A stretch of DNA of 64,000 bases from Hibiscus mutabilis (lineage: Eukaryota > Streptophyta > Magnoliopsida > Malvales > Malvaceae), in the NCBI GenBank assembly GCA_019671005.1, contig CM033744.1, positions 41,294,022-41,358,021 on the forward strand, given 5' to 3'. A model generated the notes under the pieces. That model searched no databases. It was not told the origin of the DNA and worked only from the letters and a program-made list of their open reading frames with translations. The position numbers and the translations under genes are program-made. Shown piece after piece: positions 49,476-62,846 of this stretch (within the stretch, counting starts at the first letter, position 1; every line of letters begins with the position of its first letter).

Positions 49476-50913
49476 AATTAGAATTTTTTCTAATTAGATT
49501 AAAGAGAAGACAAAAGTTTAGAAAGAGAAGTAAAAATCTGCCATTACTTTTATTTAGGTGAACATTTTATCAATCGGATTTGAACCTTAAATTAACCCAA
49601 GTGTGTAAGTTCGACCTGAATTGCAGTCTTCTCCGCTGCCATCCACCAATCATCAACTTCATCATCATTCATGTTTTCTTAGTGCCAAAAAGCCAATTTC
49701 AAATTCGCGTCATATTAAAAGCGAGTTTTAGATTAAAAAATATAATAAATTATTTTTTTATTAACTCAACACGAAACTCGTATTTTATTAAAAGCGAGTT
49801 TTAAATTCGTGTCTTATAAAAAACGAATTTATCTTACGTGAGCAATTTAAGAGTCGTTTTTTCAATAATCCTAGATAGAGTCATTCTTGTAATGAAATAA
49901 TAAAAAAGATATTGATTTACAATTACCTCCAAATTTAAAGTAATTTTAGAAGAAGAAAAAAACAAGTAAATGACATTCCTTCAATGCAGTAAGGTAGATC
50001 AGCAACATAATCATTGTGGGAGCTGTTGAAAGTTTAGACGTTTTAGGTAAACTAACCGTGTGATGGAGCATCAATCAATCTTTCCGGCTTACTTTCAATA
50101 GTGTCAAGCCACCATAGATCTTTAGACTCCGTTCAGCAGGGATTATTAAACAAATTTGAACGGGAAACATCCGTTTAGACAGAAGTTGAATTTTTTCAGC
50201 TTTTGCATTTGACGTTAAATTAGGATTTTAAATATCTGTTCAACGCGCTCGACATGATTGTTCGATATTTTTTCGTTCGACGCTCGTTTGAAAAATATTC
50301 TCAAACACAGCATTTGGTTCGACGCTTTTGCAGTTAGAACAGGAAGAAAATTCTACTTCATTTGGTTTTGTTAACATGATGACGTGGCACAATATACTCA
50401 AAGCCACTGTAAAAAACAAAAAAAAACTTGTTAAATAAAAAATAAAATTCTAAATCTATTAAACAATTCATATATTTGTAAATAGAGGCTATTCGTGACT
50501 GAATCATCTGCTAACACCAATCATATTGACACGGACAGTGGGTGAGCGCAATAAGAGACTGAAAAAGTAGAATATAAGGAAAGGCAGAAAAATGAGGGGA
50601 AAAAAGGAAGGAAGATGGTGAGAAGGAGAGAACTCACGACCATCCTTAAATCGTTAATGGGTTTTTTAGTAAACTTTTTGTATAGTTTATTATTTATGTT
50701 CAGAATCCGTGTCTCTCTTTTTTAATAATATTATTTTTAAATTTTAAACTTGAGTTTTCTCTTTTAAGAATACAATATATCATACCATTTATGATAATAC
50801 TTAAATCCTTAACGACGATGATAGTTGATTAAAATAGTTGTCTATAAGAGTGAGAAATTGGAAAACAACTTATGATTGTCTAAAATAATAATTAATATGT
50901 ACCTAATAATAAC
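49476..50913. other. Intergenic
   Basis: AT-rich; small repeats of attaaaagcgagttttagat near 49710-49800. No gene recognised. Confidence 0.45.
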
Positions 50914-51329
50914 TAGGGATGGCAACAGTGGGTCAGGGCGGGTTTTTGGCCAACTAGACTTGAAATTTAAATCACTCGTTACACCCTGATCCGACTCTAA
51001 TTTATTCTATCTTTGATTCGACCCGACCCAACGTAATAAAAAATATAACCCAACCGACACCAATATTTTAATAAAACCCGACTAAACCAGGCCCGACCGA
51101 GAAAAATTAATAAAAATATTATATATAATATATAAAAGTATAATAAATATATCGGGCCGGGTTGGGAAATTTTCAACCTAAACCCAATCCGACTCGAGCC
51201 GACTTTATTTTTTTTTCAATAAACCGACCGACCCGAATCCATTTTTTTTTATAAAAAAAAACACGCCCTTATCAAGTCAGGTCAGGTCGAGTCTAGATTC
51301 GAAGAGTTCGAATTATTTTACCATGCCTA
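50914..51329. mobile_element. hAT-type MITE (416 bp)
   Basis: Begins TAGGGATGGCAA and ends TTACCATGCCTA, inverted ends with 10 of 12 matching. It is flanked by 8-bp repeats ataataac (50906-50913) and atagtaac (51330-51337), 7 of 8 matching. The interior has gggtcagggcgggtttttgg and cgacccgacccaacg style motifs. No ORF. Confidence 0.7.
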
Positions 51330-51337
51330 ATAGTAAC

Positions 51338-52644
51338 TATAATACAGTCCAAATCGAATGCACTGCACACTTAACCTGCATCATTAATAATATTAAATTT
51401 TAAAAAATATATCCTATTTTGGCCTAAGTTACTTTTAACAAGAAGCATTGGATCCATCGCATCAATTGGGTAATTAATCATTATTATCTTAATCAAAATG
51501 TTTAAATATATGAAACTTGTTTGAGATCCAATAGATTCCAAAATAAAAACATTTAATAATATTAATGATCAAGGTTTAATTTTTTAATCGAGGAAGGGAA
51601 AATCAAATTCAATCTCATGCAAAGAATATATTACCAATTTTCAAGGTTACTTTAGTCCCTCTATTTTAGAAAAAGATCGTTTTAATTTTTAAAATTATAA
51701 AATTTAAAATGATCAAATAAAAAATAGAAAATAAATATGCAGTTCAAACGTAATACAATGACTAATAATAGTACTCGATTTAACAATTATATTAAGACCG
51801 TAACCGAATTTAAATTTTTTAAATATAAATATTAACAATGATCAAATTAGAATATAATACAACTCTAGATCAAATAATCAAAAAATACTCATTTTATATA
51901 GATTTGAATATAATTATTTCTATTTAATAAAAAAATTAGAAAATAATAACCAACCAATGAAATAAAAGTATTGATTGAAGGACCAATACGTTAAAGTGAA
52001 TTACAATAATTGGTTGGAAGACTCGGTTAGACTTTGGTCAGTCGGATATAATTTATTATTCTAAATTATTGTTATAAAATAATAATAATCATAGTTGATT
52101 TATTTATTTATTGCTGGTGGCCGTAGGTTGATTTTGTTTTGATATAGAATGTCATATTTTATTGATTTCCCATGCATTAATTAATAACAAAAGTGGATCT
52201 CGGGATTAATTTTAGTGGATGAATCTCCTAACAATTTTTTTTATATGCACAATATTTTAAATTTAAAAATTATTTAAGCAATACTAAATTACTTACTATT
52301 TGAACTAGCCTGTAAACATATATATATATATATATATAATTATTTTGATATCTAAAGAACAGATTTTAAACAAAAATAAAATTGAATTTTTAGTTTTCTA
52401 CAAATTCCTTGTTACCTACGCAGAAAGTGATTGAAACTAAAGCTTCAATTCAAACCAAAACAATTACTGTCAAAATCATAAAATCCCACATCAAAAATCC
52501 AAAACTAAATAAACCTACCATGCTATACAAAATAGAAAATTATAAAAAAAAACACTAACCCAGAGTGGTTCATCTTCTTTATTAAGAACTCCAACTACTA
52601 TCATCTTATATGGAATCGTTTCATTATCTATAAGAACAGAAATT
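51338..52644. other. Intergenic
   Basis: AT-rich; a (TA)n run near 52318-52338. The last ~100 bp is likely HIPP 3' UTR. No gene recognised. Confidence 0.5.
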
Positions 52645-53252
52645 TCAGCAGATAACACAACCAGCCGGATCTTCTTCCACGTAAACCGGAGCATGGCAGT
52701 GGGTCATCGGCGGGTAATATACCAAATCACACGGGCACGGTGGCTGGCTTTTCTTAGCATCCGCCTTCTTCTCATCTTTCTTCTCGTCTTTCTTCGGCTC
52801 TTCTTTCTTCTTCTCCGGCTCTTTCGCCGGCCCGACCGAAACGATCTCGGTGTGACATAACTTCCTCAGTTTCCTCACTGCCACCACCGGATCGATGTCT
52901 CCGGTCACCGTCAGTTTCTGGTCCTTATCCATAGCAACTGATTCGACCCCTGCAAAAACAAAAACACAATTAAGTTAACTTTCATGGATCTTTCTTGTTC
53001 AAGATCTGGAATTCGAACTTCATCGTGTTAATACAATACCTGAAATACCAGAGGCTGTCTTCATCACTTTCTTTCTGCATTTCTCCTCGTGAAAATCCAG
53101 TTTCAACACAACTTTCTGCCGGATAAAACAAAACATGTCACTGTTAATATTCCGATCTAGGCAAGACTCCAAATTCTAAAACGCAATATATATATATATG
53201 CAACTTTTTTTACTTGTGGAATAACAAAAGAAATGTAAAATCTAACCTTCAT
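52645..53252 (-). CDS. HIPP: Heavy-metal-associated isoprenylated plant protein (HIPP)
   Basis: HIPPs carry an HMA-type fold and a C-terminal prenylation signal, and act in metal homeostasis and stress or pathogen responses. Three exons in phase: 53252-53247 (only ATG AAG), 53115-53040 and 52949-52645, giving 128 residues. The HMA fold covers about residues 1-62: VVLKLDFHEEKCRKKVMKTA, VESVAMDKDQKLTVTGDIDP and VAVRKLRKLCH. The usual CxxC metal site is replaced by EEKCR, as in several members of this clade, so metal binding is doubtful. A Lys/Glu/Asp-rich linker follows (about 70-100), then a Pro/Cys segment and the C-terminal CVIC, a CaaX-type box. As I recall similar genes lie near At5g52740-52770, matching the block order. 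Confidence 0.87.
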
Positions 53253-55849
53253 TTTTGAGCTTTGGGAATACTTTTAAGTATCGAAACTCACAGGAAATGA
53301 TTAGAATAGGAAGTGTAAAAAACCTTTGGGTTTGATGGAAATGGTGAAAGCTGATGAAATATATAGGGGAAGTCAACCTAAGTCAAGTTATACAGATAGG
53401 CATTGGCCTTCTTTTGGCTCAATAAAAATCATTTCTTTTGGAGACTACTTTCAGGTTCGTGGAAGATACGTCCATTTTAAACGTCATCGTTTGGAATCCA
53501 TCGATCAATCACTCTTTTGAAATAATTAAATAAAATCAAGATTAAAACATGGTTTATGTGTGGGGAAATTTCTGTAAAACTTCCGATTTACCTGCCCAAG
53601 CGGGAATACTCAATACTGCGTGTTTGTAATAGTATAACATGCAAGTTTTTTTTTTTCGCTCGACTAATCTGTCCGACCTGTATTGTAGGTTTAGTTTTGG
53701 TGGGTAAATCTTTCAGCGAGAATTTTTTGTATATACAATCTCTCAACGATACTAAATTGTTTATTACTTGGACTAACCTCGTTAATAACATGCAAGTGTT
53801 TTTTCCTTCTAAAATATCAACCGTAAGATGATAATAGAGCGTGATTAATCTTTCTGTACAAAATATTTTTAGTATAATTATATAAAAATGTTAATTTTAA
53901 GCTTGTTTGCAAAATTAATAACATCTATTTACTACCAATATTTAGAATAATAATAATGTTAATTAATTAAATTTTGTTTTTAATTAGTTTTTCCTTGTTT
54001 TTGTGCTACTGCAATTGCTAAACAATTTCGCCGTTGGTTGAGCGGATATTCATCCTGTCTTTCTCAATCACGTGTTTAAAGAAGATCTGGTCGAGTTGCG
54101 TCAGACGAAGAAACGTAAACAAGCTTTTCCTACTTCCGATATTTTTCAGTTGTCTTTCTGATTTCTGATGATTTTACTTAGACTAATTTAGATCGATTCG
54201 TGTCACACATTTACTTTTAATAAATAGATTTTAGCAATAAAATTTTAATTTCAAAACATACTTAAGCGATACTAAATCATTTACTATTTAAACTATCCCG
54301 TTGATTCTTAAAATATAATTTACTTGTCTTCAAAGTAATATATTATCATAAATTCCTTTAAACAATTAGGTGTTGATATTCAAGTATTAATTTTTTAAAA
54401 TTTATTTTAAGATAAATTACATAATTAGTCGCTGAACTTTAGGAGTATTTTGTCATTAAATTATAAAAGTTTCAACCATTTTAGCTTGTTTTTTAGTCAT
54501 TAAGTCATTAAATCTTAATCCAACGGATGACGTGACTTTTTTTTTGTTGATGTGTGTGATACGGAAGTCAATTTTTTCATTATTATTTGATATATTTTTT
54601 CTATTCTTCAAATTAGGATATATATATTTTTTCATTCTCAGCTATTGTTTGAAATCATCATTTTTTTGACGTCTTTTATGATCACTCATCAGTGAACTCA
54701 CCTCATTTTTCTCTACCACTTTATGATTTTATAATTTTTCAAAATTTATTTAAAACTCACAAAATTCGACATAAAGAAATAGTAGGGGGTTGGAGGCTTT
54801 GTAAAAATTTGAGAGGTTTGGAGTGTGCTTGAAAATTCGTTGAGAAACCTTATTTTGAGAAGATACACAATATATCTTAAAACTAATCTCTTTAGATACT
54901 CATTGAAAGAGATTATAGTACTAGAAAGTCGAAACTCGAGTAAATTAAAAAAAAAAAAAAAAAAAAGGAACAAACGAATTTTGATATCAAATTTTGTCAG
55001 AAACGACGATTGAACGACAATAATAACTAAAGATAATTTTCTAATAATTAAAGAGAAAAAGTTATTAGATGTACATGGCTTACTATGTTATCTGTAATCT
55101 CAGTTAATAAGGTACATCTATCTTATTTTTTTCCAAGGTGAATCTCTACCTTTTTCTTACATGTCAATAGGAAGCGATAGTTATTTGGAAGTTAAAATGA
55201 GATAGATAAACCTTTGGCTAGTACCACGTATAACGTGGTGAGTCAAATTCATCTAATAATTTCTCACTAAAGAGAGTTTTTTAGAGCAGCAGAGAAAATA
55301 ACATGTCATAACTACATTAAAAAATCAACAATGACTAAAAATCAATTAAAAATCCAGTATTATGATCATAATTATTTTATAATTCAATGAACAAAGCGAA
55401 AATATTCACGAGATTTAATACTTAACGATGTAGTTTGTCCGTAATTTTTATAGTATTTTTTGCCATATTTTAAAGCCCATAATACTGAAAAATTATATCA
55501 TAAGCCTAGCTTGCTAAGTTATCTATTATCTCAACTAATAAAAATTATTTATTTTATTAATTTTTTTATGTTATATTTTTTTAAGTGAATCTTAAATTAT
55601 ATTTACTATAAAATTAAATTAAAAAAATATTTTTTTATCAAGTAAAAATTTACTTACTAAAATATGTAATATAATAAAATTAACGATTTTTATTAATTGA
55701 AACAAAAAATAACGAAACGATTTAATCCTCCAATAAGACCTTTAATTTCGAAGCAGATGATGAGATGATGGGGAGAGTGGTGTCAAATCAAAATATACCT
55801 GTTTTATACTCTTACGTCTCTCTGTCTTTCTTCCATGATTTTATTAAAA
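53253..55849. other. Intergenic
   Basis: HIPP promoter side, then AT-rich sequence. A poly-A run lies near 54950-54966. A partial TIR-like segment (agataaattacataattagtcgctga) starts near 54410. No gene recognised. Confidence 0.5.
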
Positions 55850-57138
55850 GGTAAAGTAATTAAATGATCACTTAACTTTATTAAATTATTTAATTTAATA
55901 ATTAATTTTAATTATTTTAATATTATCATTAAATTATTAATTTTATTTTAATTTAGTCATTGACCGTTAACGAACATTAAAAGGTGATGTGTCCGTTAAT
56001 AAAATTCGTATAATAACACATTTAGTCATTTGTACTTATACATTCAATCAATTGAACTATAATTATTAATAAATTTAACCCTTATTATTTATATATTATT
56101 TCAAATTAATCGTATTTTGTAGACAACTATTTTGATTTGAAAACTCTCCCCTCACTCTCCGGATGCACTAAGTTGCCATTGGAGATAATTCCCTTGACAT
56201 TGACATGATCCAAATGTTAAAAAATTTTCCTATCTACCGAGTATATATCTCCAATTAGATTTGATTTCTAACCCCTCTTTCTCTTTTCAATATACCCAGT
56301 CTATGTGTTGGAAATCTCCGTCAACAAGCTCAATCACGCAAAAGCAAAGGAGGTGGTGGTGGTTTCAGAGGTGGAGACGGTGGATATGATGGTCGCCAAG
56401 GAGGATATGGTGGAGGAGGACGACGCAAAGGAAGTGGATATAGAAACGGTGGAGGTTATAGTGGATACGAAAGTGGCCGACGCTGAAGACAACTAGAGGT
56501 CTTAATTTTTAGGTTTATAATTGGATTTTAGCCTCTAAAATCGTGATTAAAAATTGAATGGGTTTTAGCCTCTCGATTCTTTACTTGCTCTCAAAGATGA
56601 TCACTTGAAATTAATTTCCTTCGTTTTTACTTCAATAACCCATTATCAATATGTTGTCTTCCTGTTTTTTATTCACGAAATTCTTTTTTTTTTTCTAGAT
56701 CGGTTCATTTCCTCTGGAACAAAATATATGAAATTAAGAGACTTTATTGATTTTTTTTATTATGAGTTTTGATTCAGTTGATTTTTGGTGATATGATTGC
56801 AGGTTTGTTTGGGATGAAGCAAAGTACTAACCAATGTCCATGAATATTAAATTATTTTAATTTAAAATATGATTAAATTAATAGAATGTGTAAATAATGG
56901 AGTTTAATTGTTTGAAAATTTTTAAATCAGGACTAAATTGATTGAATGTATAAATATAAAAAACTAAATGTGTTATTATATAAAATTTATTAATAGACAC
57001 ATCACCTTTTTAACGTTCGTTAATAGTCCAGTGGCCAAATTGGAGCAAAACTAATAGTTTAATAGTAACATTAAAATAATTAAAAATTTAGTTACTAAAT
57101 TAAATAATTTAATAAAGCTCAGTGACCATTTGTGAGTC
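55850..57138. mobile_element. Pack-MULE-like element carrying a glycine-rich RNA-binding protein fragment
   Basis: Long inverted repeats of about 270 bp at each end: the left arm starts GGTAAAGTAATTAAATGATC and the right arm ends GACCATTTGTGAGTC. Inner landmarks match in inverted order: aaggtgatgtgtc (left) against gacacatcacctt (right), and catttagtcatttg against its counterpart. TATTAAAA flanks both ends (55842-55849 and 57139-57146), close to the 9 bp typical of Mutator elements. The 700-bp core is GC-richer and contains gene-like sequence (56310-56486) and possible 3' UTR, but no transposase. A captured gene piece between long TIRs is the Pack-MULE pattern. Confidence 0.65.
56310..56486 (+). 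pseudogene. Glycine-rich RNA-binding protein (GRP7/8-like) C-terminal fragment
   Basis: One frame reads GNLRQQAQSRKSKGGGGGFR, then GGDGGYDGRQGGYGGGGRRK and GSGYRNGGGYSGYESGRR with TGA at 56484-56486. This is the Gly/Arg/Tyr-rich tail of cold/circadian glycine-rich RNA-binding proteins. AQSR is the usual junction between the RRM and the Gly-rich tail. The RRM itself is absent. A possible acceptor (tatacccag) lies just upstream at 56299, so the captured piece is probably the last exon with its 3' flank. Inside the Pack-MULE-like element. An alternative frame is open too but has no meaning of its own. Confidence 0.65.
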
Positions 57139-57293
57139 TATTAAAAATGTTGCCTTCTCACGGATTAAGATGCACGAGTCAGTCACGTGACATCTAATCT
57201 GAACTTCACTTCCTTCATCGGGGATTAGAAAGGGTATCATAATACATCATGACAAGCTATCTAACCAACCAAGGTAACCACCCTGGTATGCAG

Positions 57294-57729
57294 TGTTGGA
57301 TTAAAATTCAATAATAGTGGGCACATATGTATAATGTACGTTGCTATTATAAAGTTTAACACGTAATTAAGTGACCAATTATGTTACACGTGTTATAGGT
57401 ACTGAATTGTCATGGAATTAAAAGTGTAGATACCATAAGTTAGATTTATAACTCAATGAGGGGCGAGTTGTAAATATTAATAAACTATTTTAATTGGTTT
57501 ATATAAAGGGTAATGGTCCCCGAGATCTAGGTTAACTTGCATATCTCTTTTCCCGTCGAGAGTTGTGTGCTAAGAGGTAATCTATCATCTTGGAAGATCA
57601 AACCCTCTGAAAAATCTCCATCAATGGATTAGTGCGCTTCGCAAATCTAGTATTTATTCTTAATGATTTGACATACATATCGATCTAGGGTTTATATTCG
57701 TATTGAATATATATTTTGGTTTTCTAACA
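57294..57729 (+). repeat. 5' LTR of the copia element
   Basis: 436 bp, starts TGTTGGATTAAAATTCAATA and ends TTTTCTAACA. Contains ggtttatataaagggtaatg near 57490-57515, which has a TATA-like element. The start is repeated at 63270. Confidence 0.88.
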
Positions 57730-57731
57730 AG

Positions 57732-57742
57732 TGGTATCGAGC
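57732..57742 (+). other. Primer-binding site
   Basis: TGGTATCGAGC, two bases after the LTR end. It matches the usual initiator-Met tRNA site TGGTATCAGAGC except for one missing base. Confidence 0.75.
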
Positions 57743-58814
57743 GGGTTTGTCAAATCATTGAGATCGTATTTTTTGGGTTAATTATCTTCCATCTTTGTTT
57801 TCCAATTTATACGAATCTGTTTAAGTTTTTTTTTTTTAAGTGAGTTACATCCTTAATTGGTTATTGGAAAAAGTTAAATTGGATTATGTATTAGGGTTTA
57901 ATCTCTCGCATATATTACGAAATTTCTGGATTTCCCTTATATGCTCGGTTATTTTCGATGTTCTTTGTGCGATTACATGTTTGCCAATTCCATTGATTTA
58001 GGGTTTCAACTATAATTGCATAAGATTGGATTGAATTTGTTCAAATGTTGTTATGATTTGATTTTGTGTTCGCCAATCTATGGAATTAACAATTGTTGTT
58101 AACAGTTTGGAATTTAGTCTACTTTTGCTTTTCGTTAATTAACAATTGCGGCGGTAACAATCCATCGAATTATGTTTTTTTTTTTTCTCTTTTTTCTTTT
58201 ACCTAGGTTAATGAAAATTAATTTAGGTATATACTATTTTTTATCTATAAAATATATATTTGAATTTACAATATATATTTAAGTCGGTTGGATCAAAAAA
58301 TTTAGTTTTGATCATTAGGTATTAAGATAAATATTAGAAACATATAAATTCATGCTTTGGCTATGTCTAATATTTTAGTAGGTTAATTGAAACACAATGT
58401 CACCAAAGTGACCGCTTCTGCGTAGATTAACTTATTTAAAATATCAAGATGTTTGTGTTTTGTAATTCATGCGTTTATTAATTGGCCCAAAGGAAAATTA
58501 ATATTTGGCCGAATTTCAAATAACACCTGTGGTGATAAATGTGTGACAATTATAAGGTAATTTATGTGTGCAATACGTTAGTCAAAGATTAACTTTGTTG
58601 TTCAACATAGTTTATTGTCAATGTTTGATTGCTACAACAAAGTACCGCATTTCTGATTAATATTCTTGTCCAAAGACTTGATATTAATGTTGTGTTTGGT
58701 ATCTTGAGGGAATTAGTCATTATTTTGAATTTATTTGTTTACTTATGAATTATTGGTGTGAGCAAATTTATTTATTTATTATTCTTTTGTTCTATATTCA
58801 GCTAGTTCTTCTCG

Positions 58815-61800
58815 CTGCCACAATATCTGCTAATGTCAATTCTATACCCATGCTTAATGGGGACGAATTTCAAGGAATGGAAAAGGCACTTATTGATAGT
58901 GCTTGGTTTGTATGGACATAGACCTTGCGTTAAGGGAAGAACAACTGCACCTCTCGCTGCGGTAAGCACCCACGATGCAAAGGGATTTTGAGAGGTGGGA
59001 GCGTTCTAATCGCATGAGTCGATGATCATGAAACACAGCATTCGGAAACCTTTAGGGTGCAGAATCTGAAGAAATTATTCAGGCTAAGGATTTCCTTGAC
59101 AATATTGAGCAACGTTTTGTTAAAAGCGATAAGGTTGAGATGACATCACTTCTGAATTCTTTGATGTCTATGAAGTACAAGGGTCAAGGAAATATAAGGG
59201 AGTACATTATGGAAATGTCTCATATTGCTTCAAAACTTAAGGCACTTAAGATCGAGTTTTACGATGATTTACTCGTCCTTATGGTTTTAGTATCGCTTCG
59301 CATGCAGTTTAACCAATTTAAAATTAGTTATAAGCTGTCAAAGGGAGAAGTGGACTCTAAATGAGCTCATTTCTCATTGTGTTCAAGAGGAAGAAAGGTT
59401 GAAGCGTGAGAAAGCGAAAGTGCTCATTTGTCTAGTGCCTCTAAAGACAAGGGCAAGAAAAGGAAATATCGAATGAAGGCTGCTAAAGGTCAGCTCAAAA
59501 GAAACAAGAGAATGTTCCAAATAATTGTTTCTTTTGTGACAAGCCTGGACACATGAAGAAAGATTGTACCAAATATCACGCATTGCGTGCAAAGAAAGGT
59601 ATGATTCTTACTTTGGTCATTACGAGGTTAATTTAGCTTGGTACCTAGAAACACTTGGTGGTTAGATTGCGGTGCTACTACTCACATAAGTGTTTCTATG
59701 CGAGGGTTGCTGAGCTACCGAAAGCCAAGTGATGGTGAAAGAAACATCTTTGTGGGCGATGGAAAATCGGTGGAAGTGGAAGCAATTGGGCATTTTAGGT
59801 TGTTATTAGGAACTGGTTTTTATTTGGATTTGAAAGACACTTTTGTTGTTCCGTCTTTTTAGCGGAATTTAGTTTTGATTTCTTTGTTGGACAAATTTGG
59901 TTATTATTGTTCATTTGAAACAATCAGTTTACTTTGTCTTTAAATTCAAGTATTGTTGGAACTGGTTATTTAAATGCTTATGACAACCTTTATTTGTTAG
60001 ATACAATTGCATCCTATAATGAAACCTTGCATGTGGAATCACGTGGTACTAGCGAAAATTAAATAAAGAAAATTCAGCATCATTATGGCATAAGCGCTTA
60101 GGTCATATATCAAAGTGTAGGATTGAGCGTCTTGTGTCTAATGGTATTTTAGAGTCCCTTGACTTCGAGACTTTAATGTTTGTGTTGATTGCATCAGGGA
60201 AAGCGGACCAAAACTAAGAGATTAGGTGCCAATCGTTCTCTGAGGCGTCTTAGAATTAATTCATGCGATATTTGTGGGCCATTCCTACGGCATCTTGGAA
60301 TGGTCAACAATATTTCATAACATTCATAGACGATTACTCACGTTATGGGTACCTATATCTCATTCATGAAAAATCTCGAGTCTTTGGGCGTGTTCAAATC
60401 CTATAAAGCTGAAGTTGAGAATCAACTCAACAAAAGGATTAAAAGGTTCGATCGATCGTGGTGGTGAGTACTACGGTAGATATGATGGATCGGTGAACAA
60501 CGTTCAGGGACCATTTGCAAAGTTCCTAGAGGAATGTGGTATTGTCCCACAGTACACCATGCGGGATCACCTAGTATGAATGGTGTTCTTTGAGAGGCGT
60601 AATAGGACTCTTAAAGATATGGTAAAGTATGATTGCTCATTCTACCTTACGAGTCACTCTGGGAGAAGCATTAAAGACAGCGTACGTACATTGAATAGAG
60701 TACCCACTAAAGCGGTGAAAAGACACCTTATGAGCTTTGGGTGGGTAGAAAGCCCACTCTAAAGCATTTTCACATTTGGGGATGTCCGGTGAGGCAAGGC
60801 CTTATAGGCCACTTGAAAAGAAATTGGACTCCAAAGCGATGGCAGCTACTTTATTGGTTATTCGAAGCGATCTAAGGGCTATAAATTTTATGATCCCATA
60901 ATTAAGAATATTTTGAGGCGGGAATTGCAATATTTTTTGAGGATGTTGAGTTTGGAGGGAGAAATAAGGTAAGAGACATTGTCTTTGAGGAGGAATTGAG
61001 TTTTAACTCGGTTCCTACTATCACTGATGATGTTCAAGTTTCTATACCGATCATCAATCAAGAAGTGAATCAGAACCTCAACAAGACAATGTCAAACAGC
61101 TCCCTCTTATTCGAGGATGAGGTAATTGTTCGGAAGAGCAAACTCAGCAACCTCAAGAACAAGTGCCATTAAGGAGATCCACGAGAGAAAGGAGAAATGC
61201 TATTCCGGATGATTATATTGTATTTCTCCAAGAAAATGAGGATGATAATGGAATGATGAAAGATGATCCGATCAACTTTCATCAGGCCATGCAAAGTATT
61301 AACTCTCAAAAAGTGGATTGATGCCATGCAAGAAGAGTATAAATCCATGCAAGACAATAAAGTTTTGAAACTTGTCCCATTTACGAAGGTACAAAACCAA
61401 TTGGTTGTAAATGGATTTTTAAAACCAAGAGGGATGCAAATGGTAATGTGGAGAGGTATAAAGCACGTCTTGTAGCTAAAGGTTATACTCAAAAAAAGAA
61501 GGCATTGACTTTTGAGACTTTCTCTCGGTTTCATCGAAAGACTCATTTAGGACAATCATGGCACTTGTAGCTCATTTTGATCTTGAGTTACATCGGATGG
61601 ATGTTAAGACTGCGTTTCTCAATGGAGAAATTGAAGAAACAATTTATATGGTGCAACAGAAAACTTTAGTCGGGAGACCCAAAGAATATAGTTTGCAAAT
61701 TAACAAAATCCATCTATGGACTCAAACAAGCTTCTCGTCAATGGTATCACAAATTTCATCAAGTAATTGTCTCGTTCGGTTTTGAGATGAATATTGTTGA

Positions 61801-62846
61801 TGATTGCGTGTATCACAAGTTTAATGGGAGTAAGTACATATTTTGGTTTTATATGTCGATGACATTTTGCTTGCCACAAATGATATAGGATTTCTTGTTT
61901 GACACTTGCCACAAATGAAACCAAGAGATTTCTATCTAAGCATTTTGAAATGAAAGATCTTGGGACGCTTCTTTTGTTTTAGGAATTCAGATACATCGAG
62001 ATCGATCTCGGGGTATTCTTGGATTGTCACAAAAGAACTATATCGATAAAGTACTTAAAAGGTTTGGCATGCAAAATAGTAAACCAATAGACACCCCTGC
62101 CACTAAAGGAGACAAGTTTTGTCTTGCTCAATGCCCTAAAAGTAATCTTGAAATTCAAGAAATGCATAAGATTCCTTATACATCAGCTATTGGGAGTCTA
62201 ATGTATGCTTTCGGTATGTACAGCGTCAGGATATTGCGTACATTGTTGGGATGTTAGGCGGATACTCAAGCAACCCTGGTATGGACCATTGGAAAGCGCC
62301 AAGAGGGTTATGAGGTATCTTGAGAGAACAAAAGATTATATGCTTACATACAGAAATCAGATCATTTGGAGGTCATAGGGTATCATGATTTTGATTTTCT
62401 TTGGGTGCCAAGATAATGAGAAAATCTACATCAGGCTATATTTATCTCATTATTTGGTGGAGCTATATCTGGAAAAGTGCCAAGCAGACACTTGTAGCTT
62501 CTTCCACTATGGCGTGAGTTTGTAGCATGCTATGAGGCATCTAATCATGGAATATGGCTGCGAAATTTTGTCCTTTGGGCTGCGTATTTTGGAGAATATA
62601 GAAAGACCACTTAAATTATTTTGTGACAATAAATCAGCGGTGTTGTATTCCAACAACAATAGGAGCTCGTCTAAGTCAAAGCACATTGACATAAAGTTCC
62701 TAGTTGTGAAAGAAAGAGTGCAAAGTGGACAAATATCCATAGAACACATTGGGACAAACTCTATGATAGCGGATCCGCTCACAAAGGTTTACCACCCAAG
62801 GTCTTTCATGAGCACACTTTGCTCATATGGGTGTTACATCATTTAA
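58815..62846 (+). pseudogene. Copia gag-pol remnants
   Basis: Many small open pieces in copia order. Gag: FKEWKRHLL near 58870, SLLNSLMSMKYKGQGNIREY near 59150, and a CCHC zinc knuckle CFFCDKPGHMKKDC at 59526-59567. Protease: TWWLDCGATTHIS near 59650, where the usual LDSGA has Cys in place of Ser. GAG-pre-integrase: LWHKRLGHISKCRIERLVSN near 60080. Integrase: fragments to about 60900. Reverse transcriptase: HRMDVKTAFLNGEIEETIY near 61590 and YVDD at 61852-61863. RNase H: CDNKSAVLYSNNNRSSSKSK near 62620 and ADPLTKVYHPRSFM. An extra G near 58860 already breaks gag, and multiple further frameshifts and stops follow. Confidence 0.88.

Noticed and set aside
56305..56496. Acidic Val/Glu-rich 63-codon protein
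   Set aside because: It is an alternative frame of the Gly-rich GRP tail; the Gly/Arg/Tyr frame starting at AQSR has family meaning.
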